Assembly (NCBI GenBank): GCA_036937835.1
Contig: CM072877.1
Location: 8,322,501-8,386,500 of the forward strand
DNA: 64,000 nucleotides
Source of the DNA: Pampus argenteus
Lineage: Eukaryota > Chordata > Actinopteri > Scombriformes > Stromateidae
Direction: 5' to 3'
The notes under the pieces are model-generated. The model saw only the letters and a program-made list of their open reading frames with translations. It did no database searches and had not been told where the DNA came from. This document shows, piece after piece, positions 26,301-38,918 of this stretch (position 1 is the first letter of the stretch; each line of letters starts with the position of its first letter). A program made the position numbers and the translations under genes.

Positions 26301-27875
26301 TTTTTAATTTTCTACTTAATATTGTTTGCTGCATATAAGTAACAACATTAATTACTCAACTGCAGCCTAGAGTTCAATCAGTCAAATTTGTGACTGTGAA
26401 CATTTTTTTTAGAGAAACCTGGGAAAGACATAAACGACATCGTGTTCATCTCCTCAGCAGTGGCCACTCGTCTTTAAACAATCAGCACAACTACTGCTTC
26501 AGTGAAGCTGGGGTTGCTGGGCTGTGTGTGTATGTGTGTCTCTAAGAGTGAACTAGATTAGGAAAAATGTAATGCTTCTCATGCATTTTGTTTTTAGCAA
26601 ATTTTAAGATCATGACAGCTAATGTCCATCAGAGTTAACACTTTAAGGAAGTTTAAAAAGACAGACTAGAGCAACTCTGAGTCCTGCATCTCTAATGTCA
26701 GAATTTGCTTCCTTTCTCTGTTTTGTATCTTTATAGATTAAATGTCTTTGGGGTTTTGAAATTGTGATGGGCATATTCCACTTTTTATTGTATAATTTAT
26801 ATGCCAAATGATTAATTAATTTATATATATATATATATATATATATATGACACACTATACACCGACTTAAATTTCATTTCTGTTATAACACATGTAAGGT
26901 ATGTATAGCATTTGTCTTTGGTCTTCCAGAATTTCAAAAGGACCAAATGACTGCTTTTGAGGCCATTCACTTCCTTTAAAATAATTATGATCTTTCAGTG
27001 ACCCAACTTCTGTTCCTGACCTTCACATGAAGTACACTGCTATATTGCATTACAAATGGATTTCAAATTGAAGCTATATCAGATGTCACATATCTGATTC
27101 AGTAAGTAGTGGCCAGGGGCCGCCCAGCCATCGTTAATACTGTATTCACAAGCCATTGATGAGATCATGAAAAACTGTGTGTGTGTCTGTTTGCCCTCCT
27201 AAGACTCACCCCTACATGTACTGACACTCATAAACACACACACACGCACACAGAAACAGAGACACACTCCCGTGGGCCTAAGTGCTCTCAGTGTTGACCG
27301 TTGAGGATGTGGGTCAGAATAAGAGGGCAAAGAGAGAGAGGCTCTTAACGGCCCACACAGATGGGCCATAGTCAGATACACACACAAACACACACACTCT
27401 GTGAGGTCAGGGTTCACCTGGAGAAGGTCTGGTCACCGTCTATCCATCAGTTTTATTACTGAGCCATGTCAAAACAGAGAGTGGACCAGAGATGCGATAT
27501 ACAAACGCGTTGTTGTATTGGAAAAAGGCAGACGCGGAGAGGCTTTTAAGACATAGACTGTCATAATGATTCTAAAACCATGGAAACAAATTACTGTAAA
27601 TCTTTAAATCCACTCATGCCTTTGAACTTTTTCTTTTTGTTAAGACACGGGACTGTCAGTCAAAAATTTCCCACAGATTTTTCATACCTCATTCAATCAC
27701 ATATAATCATATTTCCTTTTTTAGCTGACATCAGGATATTCAATTAATATTTCCTAACATATAGTAACACATAATCTCTTATTCCACTAACCAATATTCC
27801 AATTTCAGCAGCAGACAAGAGTTTTTTTTGTGCCCTTTTGGTTTCCAGATAGGACAAACAGTCAAGAGTCGGATC
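26301..27875. other. Intergenic with short repeats
   Basis: No gene seen. A (TA)n run lies at 26822-26848 and short CA runs near 27235-27250 and 27380-27395. A weak complex block around 27110-27170 and another at 27395-27545 were noted but not called. Confidence 0.55.
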
Positions 27876-27879
27876 TTAT

Positions 27880-27980
27880 TTAGAGGCACTTTATGCAAAT
27901 CTGCAGCTTGGCTTGTTCTGCATCTATAATCTCAGTAAATACCCTGTTAAATAAAGAAATTGTGTAGTAATAACAGTAAT
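27880..27980. promoter_or_regulatory. Weak candidate regulatory island (octamer)
   Basis: Contains a perfect ATGCAAAT octamer at 27893-27900 in a complex context with TATAATC and AGTAAATA words. A single octamer is expected by chance a few times per window, so the call is weak. Confidence 0.2.
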
Positions 27981-28400
27981 TTGCAACAGGTTTTGTAAAT
28001 ATCCTCTGTGAAGAATGAAAACGGAGAGCTTTAGAGCTGTCATGTGTTTGACTGAGTCAGCTTGATGAAATACTATTTGTGAATTGCGCAATGTTCCTAT
28101 TAGATAAAATATGTCAATTTTACTGTCAAGCAGTTTAAACTGTAACAGTGAGTCAGGGTTTATTATGGTATGTTTTGCTTGTTAACCCTTAGTCACAAGC
28201 ACAAGTAGGTGAGGTGGATTGAAAAATAAGAGAAAATGGAATTTCAGATGCAGTTTGTACGTGCACTCAGATTTTGTCTCTGTTTATTCATCCATGTGTG
28301 AGTGAGTGAGTTCATCATTATACGTACTTTAGAATGAGGTCTCAAACTGTGTGTCTGCGTGCATATGTCTGTCACACCTGGCACAAGATGTTTTTGAGTG
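27981..28400. other. Intergenic, nothing distinctive
   Basis: AT-rich sequence with no recognised feature before the TG microsatellite at 28402-28427. Confidence 0.6.
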
Positions 28401-28439
28401 GAGTGTGTGTGTGTGTGTGTGTGTGTGGTGGGGGGGTGC

Positions 28440-28640
28440 TTTCCCCTTATTTCCCACGGGGGAAAAGCGGCCATTTTGTCCTGTCACTCCCCTGTGATTT
28501 TTTTCCCTCCTCGCCTGTCCAATAATGACAGTTTAATTTGCCAGCCAATTACACCTGAGCGGTATTTAAATGAGCCTATCAGAACGGCTGACAGGATGAC
28601 TAGTCACTCCAGTTAGCACTTAGACTCAAAGGTCGATTTA
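28440..28640. promoter_or_regulatory. Candidate cis-regulatory island
   Basis: A complex block directly after a TG microsatellite and poly-G run. It contains AATAATGACAGTTTAATT, CCAATTACACCTGA (TAATTG plus a T-box/E-box-like ACACCTG) and two GACAGGATGA-type words between about 28521 and 28605. There is no ORF with coding features. Confidence 0.35.
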
Positions 28641-30235
28641 CTCTCGGACACACTTGGTGATACTGTTTGTAATGTTTGGGGGCCTGATGTACCAACAGTA
28701 TTCTATTCTGTTCTACTAACACATTATTTTAGTAAATATATCATGTACTGTACTGTTCATGGACAGTATGTGTACACCATGCAGTATTTAAAAAAGCATT
28801 AATGGTAAAATTGAGGTGTTCTTTCATTATAACACATTGGATTTTTTGTGGATATGTCAACAAGTTTGACAGTTGCCTAATTGTTTGGGGAGGTTTAGAA
28901 AGAATAAGAAAAAGGGAAGGAAACAATGTGAAGGCGGGAAGCATAAAGACACTAAACGAAACAAGAGTGAAATGAGAGGAGAGACTGACAGGGCTTGATC
29001 CTAATCCTCTCTTGCCTCTTGTGTAAATAATGTCTAAGCATCTTATCCTGCTCATTTATGTAATGGGGGACTTTACTGAAATATTGTGCACATAAGCTTT
29101 AGAAGCCTTAGATGTATTTGCGTGTGTGTGCGTGCGTGCGTGTGTGTGCGTGCGTGTGTGTGTGTTCTGTTTCTAGAGGTGTACATATTTGATCTTTATT
29201 TGTACATATTTAAAAGTATAATTGTGCGGTGTGTTTGTGTACTCGGTGTACAGATTTTCTTAAGTGTGTGTTTGTGTGTGCATACACTCCTTAATTTAAT
29301 GGCCTGTTTAATCTAATGCTTCCTGCTTTTCCAAAGGTCCCCTCCAATATGCATAACTACCTTCTGACCGCACAATAACTGTAACTATGTTTTTTAATAC
29401 CAAGCGATGGTAAGTAAAAATAACCTGATATCTTTGGATTAAATACATTTTTTACAGTCTGGCTTTGTCCTGCTGTGCTGCTTTAAGCTGTGTACACGCA
29501 TAAAGACAGTTGACGCATGCCCACATAGACAGACACACCACAATACATTCACACACACACACTGCACACATATTTTTATAATCACAGTGGCATAACCATA
29601 CTTAAAAATATTAAACATAGCTATAAGGCTTTGTAAATTGCACTTTTAAATATGTGTGCTGACCTGTGAGGCTTTTTGACACCCTGAAAAAATTACTCTG
29701 CTTGATGAGTTTGTAACGACATTGAATGATCAAATTCATCTGTCTGCAGTCAGAGATGAAGAACCTCTTAGTGCGATGACTCACAGCAGGTTAGGCCAAA
29801 GGCAAGGCTCATGCTTGCAGATTTATTTGCAATTGGTAACAAGAATTAGACTCTTACTTAAGTCTGTAAGTCTGTTTGGGATGAAATGCTGATGCTGTCA
29901 AATAGAACGTATTCTGAAGGAGCTTTTCAGTTCAATTTTCGGTTCAATTAAAACAAAATATATACGTTAGTAACACAGTTCTCAAGGTGTAAACAGCAGC
30001 AAACTTCATTCATCATACTATAATTACACTGAATTAATAAGTATGAAAAGAAGAAAAAAAAACATTATAGAAATGGAACAGAAGAAAAGGCCAGGTGAAA
30101 TCAGCTCACCTTTTATGTTCAAATATTTTTATTGTTAATTTCCTTTTGTATGTTGATGTTTACTATTCATCTGTGATTCACGCCAATAAACAAAACTGAA
30201 TGGGATGAATGGAAGGAGTGGGAGAGACGTCAAGA
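28641..30235. other. Intergenic, nothing distinctive
   Basis: No gene or element was recognised. A TG/CG-TG mixed microsatellite lies at about 29119-29164. Confidence 0.6.
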
Positions 30236-30654
30236 GAAAAAGAAAGAATAAGAGGAGAGATGGATAGTTGGAAAAGGAGGAGAAAGGTGTGAGAATAGAA
30301 GGTGAGATATCAGCTCGGAGATAAGGAGAGTGACAGGGATTTTGGCAGTGCTCTAGTCATCATGCTGAGTAAATTATTTGACTGTCTTATACAGTTGAGG
30401 GATAAAGACTAAACTCTGACTCAATGCTACAGTACAGCCAAAGAGACAAGCAGCACACACAATGTTGTTCCGTAATGACATCTGGACACCTCTAAGTCAG
30501 GGGCCGTTACACATAAAAACATACAGACACACACACCTGGAGCAAAGCATGCTGGTCTTTCCCAAGAGCGAGTAGAGTCCTGCTGTGCGACTGACAGCAT
30601 CCTCCATTACCTCCATCACACACAAATACACACATATATGTATATGTCTCTCTC

Positions 30655-31560
30655 TCTTTATGCTACAGACACACTCATAAGAGGAAAAACGAAGAAAGGA
30701 GATGAGACAAAATGAAGGAAAAGGAAGAAAGAAAGGAAGAAAGGAAAGAACATGAAAAAATAACGGGAATGACAGTTGATAGAGAAGCAAATAATTAAAT
30801 AAAAGTAATGAGAGGAAATTAAAGGGAAGTAGGAGACAAGAAGAGAAGGAAAGGAAGAAAGGAAATTAGGGGATGACAAGGGATACAAGTAAAGAAAATA
30901 AATAAACAGAGTAAAGGAGAAACAAGAAGAAAAAGGAAATGAGAGAAGAAAAGAAGGAAAAAAGCACAAAGAAGAATATGACATGGAAAGAAGACAAGAT
31001 GAAGGGAAAGGAGATCTGAGGAGAAGAAAGGAGAGAAAGGAAATAAGATGAAAAGAAGAGGACAGGAAAAGAAGAGAAAGGTACATAAGGAGAACAAGGG
31101 AAAGAAGAGGAGATTAGATAGAATAAATGAATGACATGAAAAGATGAAAGGGTAGAAGAGGGCAGGGAAAGAAGACAGGAAAAGAGATGACAAGATAAGA
31201 TATAGGGAAAGGAAAAGAGAAGTGAGAAGAAAGGAAAGAAGATGTGAAGAGATTGAAGAAAAGGACAGGACAAGAGATGAAGTGAAGAGAAAGAAGAGTA
31301 GAAAAGAAGGGAAGGAAGACGAGAAGAAAGGAGGGGGAGAGACATTGAAGCAAAAGAGAAGAAAAAGAAGCAGATGAGAAGAGATGAATGGGGAAAAAGC
31401 AGAGGACAGACAAAAGGAGAGAAAATGAGTTTAAAAGTGGAAAAAAGACGAAAGGAAAAAGGCAAGAAAATGGAAAAGATGAAGTGGATAAAGAAAGGAA
31501 GGAATCAAAAACTAAAAAAAGAAAGAGAAGCACACAAGAACAGGAGCTAAGTCCAAGAAA
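30655..31560. repeat. About 900-bp polypurine tract
   Basis: The plus strand is almost entirely A and G for about 900 bases, as irregular GGAAAGAAGA-type words rather than a strict tandem unit. Purine-rich DNA continues more loosely over 30,200-32,130. The long minus-strand frames here (up to 199 aa of Ser/Phe/Leu/Pro) come from the absence of stop codons in pyrimidine-rich sequence and are not genes. Confidence 0.9.
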
Positions 31561-31619
31561 AGCAGTGAGCGCCTCTTTGTTTGTGCTCCATCTGCGTCAG
31601 CGTGATTGCAAACAAAACG

Positions 31620-31830
31620 AGCATCGGCAGCTCCGTTAGTTAGTTAGTTAGCAGGGGAATCAGCCAGTACTTAGGCCCCAATTATCCACTAAATCTGCCT
31701 CTCTCTGTAAATGAGATTATTGCCACACACAGAAGCTGTGGCTCCCATTGGGTTCCATTAACTTTGATTACTCCTCATTATTTACTTACAGCTCTGCCAC
31801 TGTTATTGCTTTCACTCTCACACACACACA
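31620..31830. promoter_or_regulatory. Candidate cis-regulatory island
   Basis: Starts with a short (TTAG)4 run near 31637, then about 180 bp of complex sequence. It contains CCCCAATTATCC, TGAGATTATTGCC, TAACTTTGATTACTCC and TCATTATTTAC words, a dense set of homeodomain and TCF-like cores, and ends in a CA run. It is embedded between purine tracts, which makes its complexity stand out. Confidence 0.35.
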
Positions 31831-31839
31831 GAGAGAGGG

Positions 31840-33165
31840 CGATACAAACATTAAGTTATAAACAAATTAAGATGAAGGAAGATGCAAAAGCACAAAATTT
31901 AAGTAATAAAGATTAAATACTAAAATGACACGTTTGTCTGTAGACATAAACACAGTGAGAGAAAACAAGTTTGTAGAAAAGCACAAGGGAATGTGGACTC
32001 AAAAGAGAGAAGAGATGAAAAAGAGAAGAAGGGGAGCAAAGAATTCAGAGAATACGTGTGTTAATGGGAATGGAAGAAGGAGAGAGTGAAATGGGGGAAG
32101 AACAGAGAAAATGACCGTTTAAGCAGAGACGGAGGGAACCGTCAAACACTAACATGAACATTTCATTTCATTGCACACATGCTGTTAATACAGTTTTCGG
32201 GGGAATAGCGCCAAACAAAGGGATAAAAAGGCGAACTACAGAGAAAGAGCGAAAGAAGAAACGCAGTAAAGGAGCGTTTGAGTCAGCGTGGAGGTAAACA
32301 CAAAGAGAAATATATGGAAAAAGTGAGAATAGAAAAAGAATATACAGAAATGCAGATGCAGCACACAATCATTGCTTTCATATGGGGTACAAACTGGCAA
32401 TTTGTTCAGAAGCTTAAAACAAGTTCACATTTTCCTAAAAATGGCCTTGTTTGAATAATGACTGTTGTCTGTAAAGGTGGAAGCAGTTTGATGTTATGAC
32501 ACTGAAATCTCTTTGGGAGGATCTCTGGGAGAATGGTTGGTTGTACAAAAGCATGGTAACCTCGATTTGTGGAACTTGACCATGTTTAACATAGATATTT
32601 CAAATATCAAGTATATCAACAACACATTTACAAATAGCATAATATGGTCCCTTTAACCAGGGCTAGTTAGTTACGAGTGAACGCTCTCTTAAGGCATATC
32701 AACGACAGTTCAGACAGTGTTTGGTTTTGAAGGCAATAGCAGACAACCTGTTGTGTGTTGTATCTTATTTTTCACATTAGATCAAATTAGGTATAACATG
32801 TATATCCATCAGTTATCTATATCCCGTTCCAGAGTCACAGGGGGCCGGAGTCGGGAACATTTAGTAGGCAACAAAACATAATGCAGAATTAAATTGTTGG
32901 AGAGGAAGAGAGCTTCCCGGTCAACCCCTAAGCAATGTGTTAACACTCATGTTTGTAAGGAGGACCCTCACTACATAAGAACATCCCTCAAACCTTTACT
33001 GTAGAGAGGAAAGAAGTTTGTTTGGCGACTGGAGAGCTGCTCAGTTGTTATTTTGGGGCCATGCCCAGTGCTCACGGCACACACTACTCCAACGCCACTT
33101 TGTGCACTGAGCTGCCATACAGGCCAAATCACAAGTGTGTGTGTGTGTGTGTGAATTGTGGCTTA
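31840..33165. other. Intergenic, purine-leaning then AT-rich
   Basis: No gene was recognised. The interval 31,980-32,130 is loosely purine-rich. A TG run lies near 33135-33153. Confidence 0.6.
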
Positions 33166-33299
33166 GTGGGGTTCTGTGTCTGAAACCTATTACCTCATCG
33201 GTATCAAGAGATCACAGCTGTTTTGCCTCTGAACTTTCTGACGGCAAAAAAAGAGGAAAGTATACAGAAGGCCAGGAGAAGGAATATAAAAGAAAAAAG

Positions 33300-33600
33300 A
33301 AAAGCAGAGGGAGTATGAACTCAGCTCTAAGGCCTAATTTCACTGACATTGTCCCTCGCCTAATTGCAAAAATCCTTCCATCTCTCCCTTCCTCCCTGTT
33401 GTGCGGCTCTGTGGCGCTCCAAGGTAAAAAAGAAGTCGGGTTCTAATTTCATTTCAGTTTGTCTTAGGACAACTCTTAGATGTTTAATTCTATCCCAATT
33501 TCATGTAATCAGGCAAAAGACTTCCCTAGAGGGAGGGCAACGCAGGCCAGGGCCAGGCGTGTACTATTTGCAAATGTAATTGGTCCACCTTTATTCTGCT
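33300..33600. promoter_or_regulatory. Candidate cis-regulatory island
   Basis: Complex sequence with AGGCCTAATTTCACTG and GCCTAATTGC words near 33330-33370, a CTAATTTCATTTC word near 33443, and TTTGCAAATGTAATTGG near 33569. Overlapping plus-strand frames (to 103 aa) lack any recognised domain. Confidence 0.3.
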
Positions 33601-33764
33601 CTCCCTGATTTTCCGTCTGCCTTTTCTTTTTTCTTTCTTTTATCTTCCATTATCTTCACATCCTTCTTTCTCTCCCACCGTCTTTTCCAGTAGTATCATG
33701 TTCTCCTTCTCTTCCCATCTCCTTCCTTTCCTCCTCCCCCCGCCCCTCCCCTCCCCTCTAGGCG

Positions 33765-34085
33765 AAGCCAGCATGGTTGTTATTGTGATTTCATATTTTC
33801 GTCTTATCCCTACCTCTGCAGCCTCTGGACATTGACTACAAAATCCATTATCATTTGTATATTTTAATTATGCAAATGAGGATAGCTCAGCTGGCCTGTT
33901 GGAGGCTGCAGGGGAGAAAGCAGGAACTCTATTGCGGGTGATTACAATTCATCCGCTCGTCTCGCTTTAATTGTAACAAGCTAATTACCTTGTTTCCATT
34001 TAGTTTGAACAATGCCAAAAAGAAAAAGGAACAGTGATAGCTTTGGCTAACTCGCACGGCGAAGCTAGCTGACAGGCATTGGGAG
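33765..34085. promoter_or_regulatory. Strong candidate conserved noncoding element
   Basis: About 300 bp of highly complex, AT-balanced sequence with the dense homeodomain/POU grammar typical of vertebrate developmental enhancers. It holds an octamer overlapping a homeodomain word (TTAATTATGCAAAT, octamer at 33870-33877), GTGATTACAATTCATC near 33938, CTTTAATTGTAAC near 33965, and TAATTA at 33982-33987. It is flanked by pyrimidine-rich DNA on the left. No coding frame fits. By eye this is among the best enhancer candidates in the desert; conservation has not been tested. Confidence 0.45.
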
Positions 34086-34089
34086 TAGT

Positions 34090-35955
34090 GGGAGGGGAAA
34101 TGACGGAAAGAAAGAAAGAAAAAAGGATGGTAGATCACCAGATAATGTTCCATTGTGCGGCTGCAAAAATTAGTCAAGTTCAACTTTTTTGCTGGTTAGG
34201 TTAAACTTTAGTTATTTTATTTTTGGTTGTCTTTCAACCTTTGTCATTTTAAACAAAAAGTAATAAAAAATTGCATGCTTATCTGAGCTTGTGTTTGGAG
34301 AATCTCTGGTGAAGCAGTGGGACTCACTGAGTCAAAGGTTCCTGCCCCTTTGGTTACAGTCATGACCGTCCTGTTGTACAGAGGCACAAACTTGGCAATT
34401 TTGTTACAAAATAAAGCAAGCGTGTCAGAGTGACACTGAGATCTGAATATAGTTGTCGCAGATGTGAATAGATGTATAGTTTGCCAGTTGATTGAGGATC
34501 AACTAGATGCTGCCCCAAATCCTGTAATAAGTTAAAATAAGTTTCAATGCCCCTTCTTTCTGCTGTACGGGCTACGAGTTTAAAAAAGGACAGCTCAGAA
34601 AAGGCTGTTTCCCAGTAGACACAAAGAAAAACCCTGCAGACTCTAGAAGGCAGCTGAACAGTGTGGAGGGAGTGTAAGAAAAAGGAAATTATGGTATGAT
34701 ATAAATATAAGTTCTACACAGAGAACAAAGGCGTTCATCCTGGACATATGTTGCCTTATAATCCGTAGCAGGCTGATAGTCCGTTTGGATACCATACTTG
34801 AGACTAGTTTGTGTTTCTGCCAGAGGTGTTCAGTCTCGTATTCACTCCGTTCAGAGGTTTCTCACTGAAATGAGTCCAGGGCTTCTGGGGATCAGGATCA
34901 GGCCTCAACTGAACAAGATCTCATTATCTCTCCCTCACATCCACCCGTGCACACACTTATAACACATAGACATATACACACACACACACACACATATGTA
35001 TTCACACATGCACACGCCCTGTCATGCCACAATGAGCAGCATGTCACAATGAGGGACCCTGTATGTATGTCACCATGAACAAGACTCCCATATGTGAACT
35101 ATATTACAGATTTAATGGAGATAATATAGTTTCCTACGGAAGCTCAAAAGGCCATATTAGCTCTTTCACTTTTTCCTCTCATCTGTTTCTCTGTCTGGTT
35201 TTTGTCTTGACCTTACTTCAAATACATACACACAGTCATACTGATACCTTACAAACAAGCCTTAGTGAGCCTGAACACACTCAACCTAACACACACACTT
35301 TTATCACCTAATAAGATACAAGAAGTCATTTTTGACTTTTCATCTACACACAAAACTGCACACTCACGATTTCTACTCAACACACACCAATACACAAATA
35401 CTCAAATTTAAATTGACCTTCTCTCATGTCTCTACCAGGCAGCTTGGCATGCTCCTCTTGCCAACTCCCACCTTCTCCGTGCCCACCTACTTTGTGGTGC
35501 CATCAGGGAGAGACTTGAAAGGTATTTGAAACTGTCTTCCTTAATCATTTCCCGGATCCCGCAGGACATGCTGTGACGTGACAGAGGAAGGACAGAGGGA
35601 GGGAGGGAGGGAAAGAGGAGGAGGAATATGGGGGAGAGAAAGCACTGTTACAAATCAGATAAGTTCAAGAGTAACGCCCAGTGACACAGATGGAAGGAAT
35701 AAAAGACGATGAACCAAACTATCCATCCAGGAATGTTTTCATTGTCAAAATTGACAGAATTTTCCACTGATTATCTTAGCCAATACCCTGTCCGTACTGG
35801 GCAGGGGTATTGGGAGGATTTTGGCACGCATTCACAGTGTATTTATCATGTCCTGATTGTTTAATATCGCTGCAACTAGTTTGCGGACGGCCTGACTCAT
35901 CGTCATTCGCTTTTACAGACTGTTACACAAGATGGCTGCAGGCACTGCCGCAAAG
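34090..35955. other. Intergenic, nothing distinctive
   Basis: No gene seen. CA runs lie at about 34977-34993 and scattered to 35400. A short purine run lies at 35580-35640. Confidence 0.6.
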
Positions 35956-35957
35956 TC

Positions 35958-35965
35958 TGACGTCA
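35958..35965. promoter_or_regulatory. Perfect CRE palindrome
   Basis: TGACGTCA, inside the 10-bp palindrome CTGACGTCAG. It is directly upstream of a short minisatellite. CREB/ATF binding is possible; context in a desert makes function uncertain. Confidence 0.3.
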
Positions 35966-35968
35966 GTG

Positions 35969-36053
35969 AAGTTTCATTCAATATATTCAAGATTTCATTC
36001 CATATATTCAAAGTTTCATTCCATATATTCAGACTTCATTCAATATATTCAAA
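35969..36053. repeat. Minisatellite, four copies of about 21 bp
   Basis: The core TTTCATTCNATATATTCA recurs four times in tandem with small spacing changes (starts near 35972, 35993, 36014 and 36034). One frame translates to a repeating FHSIYS peptide, which is a by-product of the repeat. Confidence 0.9.
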
Positions 36054-36332
36054 GGTTTAATTTCCTGAACGGCATGCCATAAAATATAAATATATTTTAT
36101 ATAAACTCAGCTCTGTTCAGCCTTGACATTACACAAAGTTCCTCCATCAGCTGTAACGGTTGGTCGGTGACACGGCGTAACACACTTAAAAATGCATACG
36201 ATGTTCTTATAGACTCTATAGACTTCCAGCATGGAATCCAATCATCTCAATAATCCTCTGGCCTTTGCTCAACTATGAAGTCCCCATGACTGTAGTGGAA
36301 GGCTTTGAGTGCAAGGTGAGCTATATCTGTAG

Positions 36333-36900
36333 ATGAGTGGGCTTGCCACGCAGCTTGAGCAGCTTTGGGCTGTACAGGAACAGCAACAAGCTCAGGCTCT
36401 CCTGTTCAGCTCTGTCAGTGAGGGAGAACACCTGCCGTAAACCTGATCGAGGGACACCAAAGTGTCAGGTTCCCGGGATCACTGTGAGGACGGGTAGGAA
36501 GTGGAGGGCAGATGAGACAGTCCAACAGGCAGAATCTCTGCATCGGCCCATTATGACACTGCCAGCGGGAAGGAGAGACAGAAATTGCTGCAGGAGGAGG
36601 TTGCTTCAGTAGAGGAAGAGTGAGAAACAGAACTGTGGCAATGCGTGAACAGGTGACGGAGCTGAATACCACATCTTGAAGTGCCATGCCAGTGGAGGTG
36701 GGCAGCCACAGGGGTTGCAATTCATTCTACAGTATGAAGCAGGAGAAGAGCCATCAACGATGTGGAGGCAGAAGAAGAAGTTTGGCTCTGGTCAGTGGTC
36801 GCAGGTCGAGGTTTGATCAACCGCAGTCGGGTTGGCTGAACCACGGTGTTGCAATCAGAAGATGGGAAACTGATCTCAGACTTTTTGACCCTATAAATGA
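36333..36900 (+). pseudogene. Coding-like island, possible decayed gene fragment (unidentified)
   Basis: This stretch is richer in GC and codon-like texture than its surroundings. An ATG at 36333 opens 35 codons to a TAA at 36438-36440; residues 6-22 are Gln/Glu/Leu-rich and helix-like (LATQLEQLWAVQEQQQ). Further on, separate frames read as charged, helix-like segments (RQKLLQEEVASVEEE near 36575-36619, VAMREQVTELN near 36637-36669), as if one coiled-coil frame had been broken by shifts and stops. I do not recognise the parent. It could be a processed pseudogene, a transposon-derived frame, or chance. Confidence 0.25.
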
Positions 36901-36904
36901 GACC

Positions 36905-38875
36905 TACTGTATATGTGATATATCATACACTATCTTTTTATATTAGGGCAAACACTCTTGTTTACTGTACTTTGTTATTGTAGAGTTGTTTGTGTGTCCC
37001 TGTGACCCTGCAAGCAGTGTCAGAGGCAACAGCTCCAGTAGGGGTTTGGTACATTGTCACGTGTCCAATTTGAGCATCTCAGGATTGCATTGCCAATTTT
37101 TGCTCTTGATGTAGTTCTGTTCTATGTCAGACACATGTTTCATAGTGGAGACACCTCGCATGAAGTGAAGAGCACCTATTGTTTCGTATTTTTTGATTTC
37201 ATTGTGATTTATTAAATAAGCTCCAGGAAACATTAGCAGTGGCGTTACAGCAAAGACCGTGTATTTAATGATTTAGATGACTGTTTAAATCGTCATCTTA
37301 TAACTACATTGGTAACGGGATGGATTCAGCTCAGCTGGGGATTGATTGAACATTTGACATCAGCATCATCGTATTGAAGGAGCCTGTTCCTGTGTTTGGT
37401 ATAAAAGAAAACCCTCTTAGATTTGTAAAAAAGGGAAAATAGACAAAAACAGTCCAAGAAATCCTAATTAGGTGCTGACATGTCGTGAGAAATAAACTGT
37501 TGCACTCTGAAGGTAGTTTGACCATAATCATATTTACCAAACTAAGTCTGCATTGAGTTAAAGGTAATAATGATAAATAAATAATCAATGACTGATCAGA
37601 CTGGGATGGTTTGTAGCTGAGGGTGAGGAGGAAGGAAGTCAGAATATTAATATAATATTATTGATGTTAGTTTACAGCAACAATAACAATTGAGATATTA
37701 AATTAGAAATTGGTTGATTTAAAAAAACAAAACATGTATCCATAATTTTAGTCTCACATTTCCCTTCATCTTTTAAAATGAGTCTCTGTCCGTGGTTCTG
37801 AAATGCAAAACGTATGTCATTTGTTTCAGTACTTGTAGGAAAGAAAAATATTTGTGATCCAGTGTATGTAGCTTTTAAACGATAACAGTCAAATAATTCA
37901 TTGTTTGTCCTATTTAATGCATAGGAATCTGCAGATGTTCAACTCAACACATGAGCTACATATGTTTTTAATCCTAATCCTGAAAACCTATGTCACACAA
38001 CAATAAGAGCATAATGGAAACATCTGGGGCCAATATTTCCTCTCTCTATTACATTTAGAGAGCTAACTTATGTGTCTATGTGGACATGCATATTGTGTAT
38101 TCTTGCGTGTGTTTATGAATTATTATCATTATGCATTAAACGCCACAGACCAAAACTGATCATTTATGTTAAAAATGAACGAAACATGATTGCAGAAGGC
38201 CTGTTTTAGTAAAAAAAATAAAAAATAAGGATGCTAATTTTTTTTCTGATTTAACCTATGGCTGGAAGTACCATTAATACATATATTTATATTTTGTTAT
38301 TAGAAATTGAGTTGATGGAATTATTTAATCGACCACAAGATAATATTCCCACCAATACAAAAACAGAAAATCTCTCACAAGATGTTTATTCACATCTCAA
38401 AGGATCAAGGAATACCTGACCTTAACGCTAACCCTGACAAACCTCTGATCCTATTATAACTCTCGATTACTTCAATATGCAGATGTCACGCTATAAGTTA
38501 AAGCCATGCTGTAAATACCAGAAAGTCCTAATGTACAGAGACTGAAAGAGAGTGATTTGATATCCTTAGTAAATACGCAGCAATCACAAATCACCCGGTA
38601 CAGCAGCTAAGTGACTTGATGCCTTTTTGACCTATATGAACGGTATTAAAATGTCATGTGATCACTTCACCAACCATATAACTCCAACATTAGCATTTTT
38701 ATAGGCGTATTTTTACTTAAACGTTTTAAATCTAGACTTGAATTAATGATTGCCCTCTGTGTGGCGCAGTTTTCAGGAACATCGGGCTCTAGTAGCTTTT
38801 CTTAGTCACTAACAAGCTGTTTTTATTTAATACAAGACATCATCCATATGTTTGTGGCCATTTGTCATCTCTGTG

Positions 38876-38918
<43 letters not shown>

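Noticed and set aside
30658..31533. Several long minus-strand frames (up to 199 aa)
   Set aside because: They are Ser/Phe/Leu/Pro low-complexity translations of a polypurine tract, overlap one another in different frames, and exist because pyrimidine-rich codons exclude stops.
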